Assembly (NCBI GenBank): GCA_930367205.1
Contig: OV884015.1
Coordinates: 38,307,288 to 38,371,287 of the forward strand
Reading direction: 5' to 3'
Length of the DNA: 64,000 bases
Source: Acanthosoma haemorrhoidale
Lineage: Eukaryota > Arthropoda > Insecta > Hemiptera > Acanthosomatidae
This document shows, in pieces, positions 25,001 through 32,308 of this stretch (position 1 is the stretch's first letter; every line of letters starts with the position of its first letter). The notes below the pieces were generated by a model that ran no database searches, was not told where the DNA came from, and was given only the letters and a program-made list of their open reading frames with translations. The position numbers and the translations under genes are program-made.

Positions 25001-26422
25001 CTGACATGTGTATCTGCCAAGGAGTTACACCCTTAGATGTAAAAGAGCTTTGCTTTGGAGATTCAAAAGCTATCCTCGGCACTTCCAATTATGAAACAAA
25101 AATCAAAGCTACATTATCAGGTGAAATTCAAAATTTAATAAATATGTTCTAACAGTGTAATAAATTGTGGCTAATATCAATAAGTTGTTTCTAATAACAA
25201 AAATAAGGTGAGTGCTGTCAATTGTCAAATCAAAAGAGAAGCCCTAAGGTTTATTTGCTTAATTATGCTCTTGAGATTAATTTGATTTCGGGATGAAATA
25301 GACTCCCAGTGCTACAGTTCTTAGAAAAGGGTGGCAACCTGCAAATAGCCATCATCCAAGTAACGTGATCTACCTAAATGATGCTTAAAAAAAAAAAAAT
25401 GAACCAAACATTCTTCCCCTTCTAAAAAATAAATGTGTCCATTAAAACCAAAATAATAAATACTTAAATCATACTGAACTAAATTGACAGTAGCAGACCA
25501 CCTAACTTGGTCACACCTATATACAACTCCACTTATCCACACTGATAACTGATGATATACACTAAAACCAACCTGGTATCCATGTCACTTAACTGGCCTC
25601 TACTGACATAAGTTTGTTCTCAAAAAATAACCTTTAAAGGATGGAAAATAAAATTATGAAAATTTTAGTAAATGATCCATCCTTTCTCAGAAACAGTCAA
25701 AAAAGAGAGTTCCAGCTGCATAATCAATTAATCACTTGCATCAAGCTATATAGTAAACTAAGCCCGAAAAGAGACTACTCTCGGCTCCTTCATGACATCA
25801 TTAAATAATGTTGATACTTTATATTTTATTTCCAAATGTTTGAAGACTTACTTGCACAATTCATAAAAGTAATACTTGATGAAGACCCAAATTCATTTAC
25901 TTTTTCTATCACCCAAACACCAAGTTAAGAGTTCTTGCAGTAATATTATGTTATATTCAATAAATAGTTTTACTGGGATTTTCCAACATTTTATTAATAA
26001 TTGTTTAAAACTCATAAATATTTACCAGTATAAAAGTAATGGAAGGCACTTATCACTTATAATTTGCTGTCTTATTTTTTAAATTAACAAATTTTAGAAA
26101 ATAAATATGTATTTAATTTATTTAGTTACATTTCTGTTTTTTAGGTTTTGTGAAATGCATCGATGCTCAGAAAGTGGGAAAAGTCTGCTGGCAGTTAGGG
26201 TCAGGAAGAACAGTAAAAGAAGACAAAATCGACTATCATGTCGGTTGCAGGATTTTACTAAAACCTGGAGACAAAATTGAACTGGGACAAACGTGGGCTG
26301 TGGTTTATCACAGCAAACCACTACCCGAAGAGATTCAAACCACAATGTACTCAGCAATTGAAATATCAAATGAATCAGCAAAATATGATGATATAGTGAT
26401 CAAAACTATTGTTGGATATTAA
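3474..26422 (+). CDS. TYMP: Thymidine phosphorylase (eight exons, 446 aa)
   Basis: Cytosolic enzyme that cleaves thymidine (and deoxyuridine) with phosphate to the base and 2-deoxyribose-1-phosphate, a pyrimidine salvage/catabolism step. Exons: 3474-3591, 13136-13216, 17860-17993, 23153-23372, 23485-23603, 23843-24011, 24899-25120, 26145-26422. All introns have GT/AG ends, phases agree, and the joined length is 1341 nt, one open frame. The N-terminal alpha domain is in exons 1-2. The phosphate-binding motif [10 protein letters not shown] is at residues 84-93 and the family signature SGRG...TGGTLDKLE at 113-128. R171, S186 and K190 match the E. coli numbering exactly, which supports the ATG at 3474. 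The E. coli enzyme is about 440 aa, so this looks complete and intact. Introns 1-3 are long and loaded with mobile elements. It could in principle be a broader pyrimidine-nucleoside phosphorylase; the family is certain. Confidence 0.93.
3592..4790. other. Start of thymidine phosphorylase intron 1
   Basis: AT-rich. Contains several degenerate copies of a phrase meaning roughly GGGATTACGAATTA/CCGAG (about 3740, 4130, 4200, 4270), suggesting an old short-period repeat. No coding content recognised. Confidence 0.35.
4790..5410. repeat. GC-richer block, LTR-like, unclassified
   Basis: A sharp rise in GC content against the AT-rich intron. It contains a TATTTAAG box at about 5094 and purine-rich leader-like sequence to about 5405. 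This resembles the U3/R region of an LTR or another retroelement end, but no flanking duplication or partner repeat was found in the window, so the class is open. Its right edge abuts the 3' end of the reverse-oriented non-LTR copy at 5443. Confidence 0.35.
5443..6597 (-). mobile_element. Jockey-like non-LTR retrotransposon, 5'-truncated copy
   Basis: Read on the - strand: part of the reverse transcriptase ([21 protein letters not shown], then [10 protein letters not shown]), the post-RT region ([15 protein letters not shown]...), then a 3' UTR containing GGTGAGCC-like sequence and ending in a poly-A run that appears as T-runs at 5443-5465. The catalytic box reads FAYD instead of FADD, and the frame is broken between 6247 and 6145, so the copy is dead. 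The 5' end is truncated within the RT near 6600. Confidence 0.8.
6920..7030 (-). repeat. SINE copy (tRNA-derived family with CTTTGGCTAAT tail)
   Basis: On the - strand a degenerate B-box-like segment (CTGGTGTGATTCTC) is followed by CATCCTGCCAGTACA, a T-rich stretch and CTTTGGCTAATAATAATTATT. The same order occurs at about 31.75 kb and 27.0 kb, which defines a family. Confidence 0.5.
7600..8155. repeat. Copy 1 of a rearranged retroelement duplication
   Basis: Bases about 7815-8153 match about 9653-9983 in direct orientation. Bases about 7600-7800 match about 9985-10180 in inverted orientation. The - strand of 7945-8154 encodes [17 protein letters not shown]...NAPYYVSN, the C-terminal end of a Jockey-clade ORF2. 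In this copy the upstream segment is inverted relative to copy 2. Confidence 0.7.
7945..8154 (-). pseudogene. Jockey-clade ORF2 C-terminal fragment (copy 1)
   Basis: The peptide [17 protein letters not shown] followed by [10 protein letters not shown] and DLNIPYI matches the conserved tail of Jockey-clade pol proteins (WGTA-S-N-I...RFQSK...APWYV.N). Only the tail remains. It differs in family from the non-LTR copies at 5.4 and 48-51 kb. Confidence 0.65.
8500..9480. repeat. GC-rich block of unknown class
   Basis: Composition is clearly GC-richer than the flanks and there is no protein similarity I recognise. A + frame at 9206-9475 (89 codons) has no identifiable domain. It is probably the LTR or untranslated part of a retroelement, lying between the two Jockey-end duplications. 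The class is not determined. Confidence 0.3.
9500..10180. repeat. Copy 2 of the retroelement duplication
   Basis: Direct match of 9653-9983 to 7815-8153; inverted match of 9985-10180 to 7600-7800. On the - strand the two parts form one continuous frame (9784-10074), ending in [21 protein letters not shown]...[20 protein letters not shown]. This is probably the ancestral order. Confidence 0.7.
9784..10074 (-). pseudogene. Jockey-clade ORF2 C-terminal fragment (copy 2)
   Basis: Contains the tail motif [19 protein letters not shown] with NAPYYVSN and [12 protein letters not shown]. It is fused upstream to a serine/proline-rich stretch of unknown origin that also occurs, inverted, at about 7.7 kb. 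It has no reverse transcriptase domain and is a truncated remnant. Confidence 0.65.
10181..10740. repeat. GC-richer unclassified retroelement-like block
   Basis: GC-rich at 10200-10390, then AT-rich with GTTTATTAAC-type sequence, then a 32-bp tandem repeat. Short matching phrases near both ends (CTCCGCAG at about 10314 and 10693, with opposite-sense context) suggest one element, but the ends are not defined. Confidence 0.3.
10590..10663 (+). repeat. 32-bp tandem repeat, about 2.3 copies
   Basis: The unit begins GTGTCAGCTGTGTGTTGACA and continues GTCGGTGTGCAT. Copies are at 10590-10621 and 10622-10653, with a partial copy to 10663. Confidence 0.9.
10741..11535. other. AT-rich intronic stretch
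   Basis: Nothing recognised apart from low-complexity A/T runs. Confidence 0.4.
11540..12430 (-). pseudogene. Decayed LTR-retrotransposon integrase (Ty3/gypsy type)
   Basis: On the - strand, broken frames give [15 protein letters not shown], then sequence around [42 protein letters not shown] and later [15 protein letters not shown]. This order resembles an integrase catalytic core and C-terminal part. Many stops and frameshifts interrupt it. No protease or reverse transcriptase from the same copy was recognised. Confidence 0.5.
12635..12990 (+). pseudogene. Partial duplicate of thymidine phosphorylase exon 2, split by a MITE
   Basis: Bases 12635-12679 and 12967-12990, read across the MITE, repeat about 65 bases of exon 2 (13136-13216). 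The encoded peptide is [20 protein letters not shown], against [21 protein letters not shown] in the real exon, and it then hits a stop. The copy lacks the exon 3' end and donor. One G at the acceptor side is lost and there is no pyrimidine tract, so it cannot be spliced usefully. It lies about 500 bp upstream of the true exon. Confidence 0.85.
12680..12958. mobile_element. 279-bp hAT MITE with perfect TIR and 8-bp TSD
   Basis: Both ends carry CAGTGGCGTAACTA as inverted repeats. Flanks are GTGCCAAG on both sides (12672-12679 and 12959-12966). There is no coding capacity. The inserted site is inside the duplicated exon 2 copy. Confidence 0.93.
12991..13029. repeat. (G)n(GA)n microsatellite
   Basis: A run of eight or more G is followed by about 15 GA units. 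It starts where similarity of the exon copy to exon 2 ends. Confidence 0.9.
13136..13216 (+). CDS. TYMP: Thymidine phosphorylase exon 2
   Basis: Preceded by a T22 pyrimidine tract and TTCAG; followed by GTAAGT. Encodes (G)[20 protein letters not shown] then KAMMCI, part of the alpha domain. Phase 1 at both ends. Confidence 0.9.
13265..13420. repeat. Repeat copy without retrotransposon insertion (empty site)
   Basis: Sequence such as GGAATTATACTTAATAAGC, ATTCTATGCTTCGTTGCA and CAGCAGTACCATTGCTTGCT is contiguous here. The same sequence appears at 14298-14355 and 16513-16590, interrupted by a non-LTR element. Confidence 0.65.
14360..16552 (-). mobile_element. Jockey-like non-LTR retrotransposon with endonuclease and RT remnants
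   Basis: The longest copy of the family here. On the - strand: an endonuclease part ([17 protein letters not shown], then [12 protein letters not shown], then [13 protein letters not shown]...[14 protein letters not shown]) at about 16552-16080, a linker to 15582, RT fragments 15394-14728 with [21 protein letters not shown], and a post-RT tail to about 14360. The catalytic box near 14913 reads FADN rather than FADD. Stops and frameshifts are frequent, so it is inactive. A 39-bp tandem repeat has expanded inside it. Confidence 0.8.
15429..15584 (+). repeat. 39-bp tandem repeat, four near-identical copies
   Basis: Units at 15429, 15468, 15507 and 15546 are essentially identical. Since 39 is a multiple of three, the + frame reads [13 protein letters not shown] four times; this frame is antisense to the host retroelement and is not taken as a gene. 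Confidence 0.93.
16591..17859. other. Intron 2 remainder
   Basis: Mixed AT-rich sequence with no recognised element or exon. Open frames at 17214-17414 and 17578-17868 have no domain signature. Confidence 0.4.
17860..17993 (+). CDS. TYMP: Thymidine phosphorylase exon 3
   Basis: Acceptor ATTGCAG, donor ATG|GTAAGC. Encodes [20 protein letters not shown] then [19 protein letters not shown], containing the phosphate-binding K84-H85-S86 and the glycine-rich loop. Confidence 0.93.
18553..19415 (-). mobile_element. Internally deleted mariner element
   Basis: Inverted ends CGAGGGCGTACCTAAACGAAA (left) and CGAGAGCGTACCCAAAAGAAA (right, on the other strand), both flanked by TA (18551-18552, 19416-19417). 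On the - strand the transposase N-terminal part ([33 protein letters not shown]) runs into [20 protein letters not shown], skipping the middle that carries the first catalytic aspartates, then continues to [13 protein letters not shown]. At 863 bp it is shorter than a full mariner (about 1.3 kb). Confidence 0.88.
19597..22330 (-). mobile_element. hAT-superfamily DNA transposon with broken transposase
   Basis: The left boundary begins near AGGGCTGCCATCTCT, a typical hAT end, followed by CCCCGGA-rich subterminal sequence. The right side (about 22280-22330) has similar CCCGG-rich sequence in inverted orientation. The outermost right inverted repeat was not found, so the right end may be truncated or misplaced. 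The GC-rich 22040-22230 segment is probably its 5' UTR. Confidence 0.65.
20175..21826 (-). pseudogene. hAT transposase pseudogene with BED-like zinc finger
   Basis: Starts [20 protein letters not shown] at 21826. A zinc finger CTICSTNI...HLNTQKHK follows, then [64 protein letters not shown] and a C-terminal dimerisation region ending QYLKTF at 20175. The frame is broken by a TGA just after DLQI (about 21575), a TAG after SNHGS (about 21320) and a frameshift at a C5 run near 21125. Apart from these it is well preserved, so the decay looks recent. The order fits ZBED5/ZMYM-like hAT transposases. Confidence 0.8.
22331..23152. other. End of intron 3
   Basis: AT-rich with nothing recognised. Confidence 0.4.
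23153..23372 (+). CDS. TYMP: Thymidine phosphorylase exon 4
   Basis: Acceptor TTGATAG, donor GTGG|GTAAGT. Begins [18 protein letters not shown], the PROSITE-type family signature, and includes YAIRDIT with R171. Confidence 0.94.
23485..23603 (+). CDS. TYMP: Thymidine phosphorylase exon 5
   Basis: Acceptor TTTCAG, donor ATG|GTAGGT. Encodes [20 protein letters not shown] and [11 protein letters not shown], with S186 and K190 of the active site. Confidence 0.93.
23843..24011 (+). CDS. TYMP: Thymidine phosphorylase exon 6
   Basis: Acceptor AATATAG, donor TTAG|GTATCA. Encodes [20 protein letters not shown] and [13 protein letters not shown], matching the region with the T-x-M-D and G-N-x-x-E motifs of the family. 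Confidence 0.9.
24899..25120 (+). CDS. TYMP: Thymidine phosphorylase exon 7
   Basis: Acceptor TATTTCAG, donor TCAG|GTGAAA. Encodes [19 protein letters not shown], then [13 protein letters not shown]. The intron before it contains a 60-codon frame at 24208-24390 with a hydrophobic end, not considered coding. Confidence 0.9.
25260..25399 (+). repeat. SINE copy, second family
   Basis: Matches 60085-60230 in the same orientation: a B-box-like TTTGATTTCGGGATGA, then CTCCCAGTGCTACAG, AAAAGGGTGGCAACCT, GTAACGTGATCTACCTAAAT, and an A-rich tail (25388-25399). Confidence 0.65.
26145..26422 (+). CDS. TYMP: Thymidine phosphorylase exon 8 (last)
   Basis: Acceptor TTTTTTAG. Encodes [20 protein letters not shown], then [20 protein letters not shown], the C-terminal pyrimidine-nucleoside phosphorylase domain, ending IVGY and TAA. 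Confidence 0.93.
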
Positions 26423-26610
26423 AAACAAATACTTTGTAAGAGGGGTGGGCTAACTTACAGCCCAAGACTATTTCTGGAGTTTATGATCATTTTTTTATAA
26501 CTGCAGTTTTACCCCTCGAGAACAAGGCCGAGATTCTAGATACCATCAAGTTGACAGTCTTTTAAACCTTTCCAGCCTCATCCTTAATAATTATAAAATA
26601 TTCAAGTATA

Positions 26611-26616
26611 AATAAA
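26611..26616 (+). terminator. Candidate polyadenylation signal AATAAA
   Basis: Canonical hexamer about 190 bases after the thymidine phosphorylase stop. In DNA this AT-rich such hexamers are common, so it is only a candidate. Confidence 0.4.
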
Positions 26617-26869
26617 CGAGGTCAGTTTAAAGTATAAATAATAATAATTTTAATGGTTGATAACGAACTTCATAATACTCTTGAATGCTGTTGCTATGAA
26701 ATTATCCCGAAACTTATGCTTAACCATTGTAAAAAAATCTGTAGAGGTGAATTTTAAGTTACTGATGGATATTTATATTAAGCCCTTGTGCCTGTGAAAA
26801 ACATTTCTAATGCCACTCAAAATGTTAATACAAATTAATACTCAATACCTACTGGAAAATAATAGAAGT

Positions 26870-26935
26870 GTAATAATTATTATTAGCCCAATAAAAAAGA
26901 TATTGACTTGGCAGATCATAAGTCTTTCAAAGGAG
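26870..26935 (-). repeat. SINE tail copy (CTTTGGCTAAT family)
   Basis: On the - strand: CTGCCAAGTCAATATC, a T run, then ATTGGGCTAATAATAATTAT. Confidence 0.45.
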
Positions 26936-26984
26936 ACCTAGGATGCAGTCTACATTGTTTAAGTTATCGATTCGTTAAGTTATA

Positions 26985-27065
26985 GGATTCGAGAACCAGT
27001 CCTGTCAATTTATTTTTCATTTGGCTAATACAAGTTATAAAAGCAGCGAGATTAAATAAAAAATT
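26985..27065 (+). repeat. SINE copy (CTTTGGCTAAT family)
   Basis: GATTCGAGAACCAGTCCTGTCA followed by a T-rich stretch and ATTTGGCTAATACAAG. Aligns with the copy at 31.75 kb. Confidence 0.5.
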
Positions 27066-30000
27066 ATTAATAATGTAATAGTGAAAGAGAAAATTAGTAA
27101 CATAGCTGGGATCTGATTTCTGTTCAGACACCCTTACTAGACTAGCCTATCCCTTACCTAACCAGGCAATGTTCCTATCTATTCTTTCATTTGGTCAGCT
27201 GAACCTCTGAAAACATAAGTTGTGATATTTTTCCAAAGCTAACCAAGAATAAAGTAATTTTTGAGGGCTTGCTTACGTTTTATATATACACATATTAAAA
27301 ATTTAACAAAATAAAATAACAATTATTAGTGGTGTAATGTAATCTCACTAGTTTAAAATTGTAATAATTATTAGTTAAAGAGAAAAACCAAAGCTACCCA
27401 CGAAACAAAGCAGGTAAATTCCATTTGCTATTCAGGGGCCCTTAACAATTAAGCTGTTTTTCCTCTTTTGCCAATGATTACAAGTTTGTACCAGCGGGAT
27501 TACACACCACAACTAATAATTATTAACACAAAATAGTACCATATTCAAACAGGTCAAACATTTTTTAAAAATTGATAAATTCTAACATAAATATATTAAA
27601 ACAAATCCAAAAATATTTAATGTATTGGTTAATATAAATTTTTAATTTAATTTAAAGTAACATTCTCGCTATTTTAAAAAATATACACATTTATGGGATG
27701 AACATTTCTTAAACTGTCTGTTCAGTATATGATTAAAACAATAAACATTTTTCAAAATATACATCATGATGGCACAATTAATTTTTTTTTAAATAGGCTG
27801 AACAAAGATTAAATTAAAATTTATTGTTCAAAAAATAGGCCAAACACAGAGCAAATATACAAAGTTGCCAACCTTGAAGAAAGGTTGAAATGTACATTAC
27901 ATGCTCACTTTGAAACAATACAATACAATATTTTTATTATAAAAAAACAATCCTGTTAGGGTGGCCAATTAACAAAGTCATCAAAGTAAGTAAATAGACC
28001 ATGAATACAAATAGTAATTTAAACCTTCATGTGCAGTATAATTTAAAGTGCAGTGGATAACATTGGCATTAAAACATGCTATAACATTAAATAGAAAATA
28101 AAATATTAAAACTTAATGCTTTTTATAAGAATACAATTTTTATGTTAGGCTATATTTATTAAGATTAAATGTTCTGAATTTTTATAACAGCATTACGCAT
28201 AGAATTAACTGTGATTTTTACTATCAATAAAATTTACTGGTAATATTAACTAACAGTATTAAAAACATGACTTATTTATATTTTCTTCATCCTTACAAAT
28301 GATTGAAGGTAAGTGAGCATACATTTGAAATCGGACCATCACCACAGAAAAAACACACAAGAATACTTTAGAGTTTCTATAAGCTGCTGTGAATTCAATT
28401 CCAAATTTCTTCAATTAGAAACAATGCACAACGAAATAATTGAGATATAATAAAATTAAAATGACTAGTCACTTGACTCATACACTAAAGAAAAAATAAA
28501 CAAATCAACAGACTGCAAAGAAAACCTCATAACCCCCCTTAGTACATAAATAAAAACAATCTGTATAAATGTTACATGTACTGATCGATATTAGTGTCTA
28601 ATCTATAGTTTTCAGGGTTGCCTAGATGAATAGTGACACAAGTTGAAGTTCTGCACCTCTTCAACAAGGGAGTTGAGAAGGGATGTAAAATGATCACCAT
28701 TAGTGTCAAATCCATAGTTTTTGGGGTCACTAAGCTTATCAGACAGTCCTGATGACACTTAAGCCAAAGTTGAGTAAAATAGAACTTTCTGGAAGATTGT
28801 GGAAACAGATAGAACCCTCCCTTAGTCAAAATGTCAGCCAGGGTTACTAGGAATTTTGATCAAATTTTAGAAATCAGAACACCTACGTTGTACCTCATAT
28901 TAATATATTTTTGTTCACAATTGTAAACTCAAACATTTTGGAGTTACGAGAGTTAAAATAAGAGGGGCATATGCTACTATTCATTCCACAAAATTATAAA
29001 TAAACTATATAATTTTTACTTCATGTATATTATTAAAATAAATACATAATATTATTAAATAATAAAATAAAGGGTTAATTAAAATAATGTATTCAGGTAC
29101 ACTTCAAGCATATATATAAAAGAGCCAAATGAATATAATTCGTGTGGAAACGTTCTAATTTTTATAAAAATATGATACCAGAAAAAAACAAATACATATT
29201 CTATTTTCTGATCACAACCAGTACTCAAATAAGTGTTCACAGAAAGTATTTTAATGAGTAAAGGAACTGTAACCAGTAAACAACCTTTTTAAATGTTACT
29301 TCAAGTAATTATGTGTCTAATTAATTTCATAAAATTAAAAAGTAACAATCAACAAATTAGTTGACATTACTAGACTACTTAAAAAAGCACATTTTTATTA
29401 ATGTATATACACATTTTTTATAATGTATTTTTAGTACAAAATATAATACCAAGGAGTAAGTAAAATATATATTTTTTTGTATGAATTTAAACAAAGAAAT
29501 GATAATGATATGAAAATCGCTCATTAAACTTTTTTTTTTTGGGCTGCTACAATATATGTATGAAAATGTAGATATGTGTTGTGCAAAAGGACCTTATAAC
29601 ATCACTCATTTATAACAAAAAATAATTTAATTTAGAGATATTAAATTAATTAGATAATACAGAATAATATTAAGGTAATATAGTAACTGATTTTTTTAGT
29701 TTAATTAATGGTTTAAAAACTAGTTGTGTAGATTAAATGTGACCTGACTAAAAATTTTTTATCTAAAATATATGAATTTTAAGTTATAATACATTACTAT
29801 CATCTAGTAATTCATTTATAAAGGAGAAACAATTCAAATAAAAATTGATGTAGTAAACTTAGTACAACTAATAGTAACAGATATCTATGACCTTAAGTGT
29901 GAAATCACACCACAAAAATTACATTATATCATTTAACAAACAACACTAACAAAATTTCAAATGTAAAGAGAATGTTAAACATGCTTTACCCATATAAAAA

Positions 30001-31700
30001 ACATTTAATGGTTGTATGGAAAATATAAAACATTTATGTAGAAATAGGTTTCATAAACAGTCTTACTGCATCAAAACTTTGTTAGTAGGAAAAACATATA
30101 GATTCCTTTTTATTATTAAGAACCGACCTAACAAGTTTTATTTTTATTGTGAAACATTTAAAAAAACATAATTTTTTTTTTAGTTGAGCAATAATGCTAT
30201 AGTTGGATTCTATAACTCATTGAATGACACTAATTGTAATATATTGGTCTTTAAATACATATATGCCAACGAGAATAGTAATAACTTATCAATGCCTCTC
30301 GTGATATGAGTTTCAGCCAGCAATAGAAAATTTGTTTAGTACAAAATAAATACTAAAAATAAAAATAGGCAGAATAATAGAAAGAGGAAAATATTTAAAA
30401 AAAAATTAAAAATGGTAATATTGAAATCTTGGCACAATTTATTTCAAATGTTGTAGAAGTACAATTATTATAAATGGAGAAGGTTTATAAGTAATAATTT
30501 ATTGGGCAGTATACGAAGAAGACGTGGACAATTTTTTATGCAACGTATCTAACTTATTAAACTTTTTATAATATATTGCCACATTCAAATATATTTCAGA
30601 CTTGCAGAAAGGGCTACAAAAATATCAACAACGATAGATAATCTAAACACAACCGCCTTTTTTAATTTTTTCATATTTATTTTTTTAAATGAAAAATATA
30701 TTCTCTATTGTTATAACAGTATAACTCAATACTACAAAAACGATATAATTTTACACTAAAAAATCAAAGATTTTTAAAAACACTTAAATAACAATAACCA
30801 TAAAATATTTTAATGAACAGTAACAAGATTTAAAAAAATCCAAAGACATTACACTAAGTTCAAAGTAGTGGCCGTTGAGTAGAGCAACAGGAAATTTAAT
30901 TAAAAAAACTTAACATTTGACACACTTAAATGACTTCATGAAGAAGCCTGAAATATTAACACTTTAGGGAAATAAATGACAGAAGTAAATCAACTAAGAA
31001 TTACATTTACCTAATTGACAGCAATCAAATAAGTTTTAAGGCTAGGGAAAGAGAACGAAATTGAATGATGTCAAGTGCACGAAAAGAGTTCTACCAAGCC
31101 TTTCTAATAAAATGCTTCCGTAAAGAAAACCAGGAATTAAAAAGTTACCTTTAATGGATGATAAAAAAATAATACAAGTGAAGCAGATGCACTAAAAGAA
31201 GAAAACATTAAATCTGAAAAAAAGGAAGATTAAAATAGAATACTAAAATTTTTCATAATTAATCAATTACATAACATTGAAATTTGTATTTACACAAGTC
31301 AAACGGTAAATCCAACATATTTGGCTAGTGCGATTTAAAGAATTGCTATTTATTAAGTTAAAACTCATTCAAGGAAATTGTAATAATTTTTTATAAAGCA
31401 ATATTTGAAACAAATTTTTGTTTGATTTGATAGTACATACAGCGATCAAGATTTGTAGGAATCTAACATACTACAATAACTAACGCACATTTTAAATATT
31501 TCTATTATGAATAATTAAAAAATACAATTATTTTAAATTATTAGCTGAAGGGAAACAATAATCCCTGGGCCAAATTATTAACCCCGAGAACATCCTGATC
31601 TGCCCAGGTGCTCTTTCATCGGAGTTATCCCATATTGTCAAACCTCTGAAAAAAAATTTTCAACTAGCTAAATAGATTAGATAATGACAGGTGTTGTTTG
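27066..31700. other. AT-rich DNA between convergent genes
   Basis: No supported exon on either strand. It lies downstream of both converging genes, so parts may be the 3' UTR of the OTUD7-like gene (read on the - strand). Apart from the SINE debris at 26.9-27.4 kb and the duplication at 28.6-28.8 kb, nothing is recognised. Confidence 0.5.
28590..28800. repeat. Diverged tandem duplication, about 109-bp period
   Basis: ATTAGTGTCTAATCTATAG at 28590 and ATTAGTGTCAAATCCATAG at 28699 start two similar units. On the - strand one frame reads DPKNYGFDTNGDHF, then LLNSLVEEVQNFNL, before a stop in the second unit. The origin is unknown; it could be a decayed repeat or retroelement. Confidence 0.5.
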
Positions 31701-31704
31701 ATAT

Positions 31705-31850
31705 AAAATAATCAGATGGAAGATCACCTGGTCAGAGATCAGGAGCTCCCAGGTTCAATCCCAGCACTGTCACTATAATTTTTCTTTGGCTAATAATTAG
31801 TAAAACAGCCCGATTACCACCGTAATTATTATTATTATTAGTTCTATGTT
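31705..31850 (+). repeat. SINE copy with recognisable B box
   Basis: The A-box-like ATCAGATGGAAG (31711) and B box GGTTCAATCC (31752-31761) are about 40 bases apart, as in tRNA-type Pol III promoters. They are followed by CAGCACTGTCAC, a T-rich stretch and CTTTGGCTAATAATTAG. Lies just downstream of the OTUD7-like stop codon, possibly in its 3' UTR. Confidence 0.6.
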
Positions 31851-32038
31851 TACAGTTTCTTAGAAACAACTCTAATATACAGCGATTATTATCCCTTTCT
31901 GCAAATCTTATCAATAACTTAATAAAAGAAAGAACCAAGAATGGTCGACTTGGTGACGATTACAAAGGTAAACTTAACCTATGGAAATCAAAGCTTAGCA
32001 ATACACAAATATTGAACAAAATAAAAGCGGGGTGACTA

Positions 32039-32308
32039 CTACTTGTTAGAAGTAGCAATGATGTCCTGATAGCACTTAGAGCAGTAATTGAGGGTGGCCG
32101 GGTTCCCAAAGAAGGTGCAGTTAGGGTTAGTGCACTGTTGGCTGGTCGCCTCTTCATAGAATGTAGAGTTTGAAAGGTAAAGGGTAGGGTCCGGAGTAGT
32201 CTTCACAGGAGTTAGCTGGCTCACCCTCTGGTGGGACTCAGTGTCCACTGAAGTGTAGAACTGAGAGTTTCCGGCGTTGTACTTACCACCGCCTAGTTCT
32301 CCATAATC
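32039..32308 (-). CDS. OTUD7B: OTUD7-like last exon (A20 zinc finger)
   Basis: Acceptor TCCACAG. Encodes [20 protein letters not shown], then the A20-type finger C-x4-C-x11-C-x2-C near the end and stop TAG. In the family this finger binds ubiquitin. Confidence 0.9.
   Translation of the reverse strand, partial: DYGELGGGKYNAGNSQFYTSVDTESHQRVSQLTPVKTTPDPTLYLSNSTFYEEATSQQCTNPNCTFFGNPATLNYCSKCYQDIIATSNK

Noticed and set aside
31705..31850. tRNA gene suggested by A and B boxes
   Set aside because: No cloverleaf with paired acceptor and anticodon stems could be drawn; the family tail and other copies point to a SINE.
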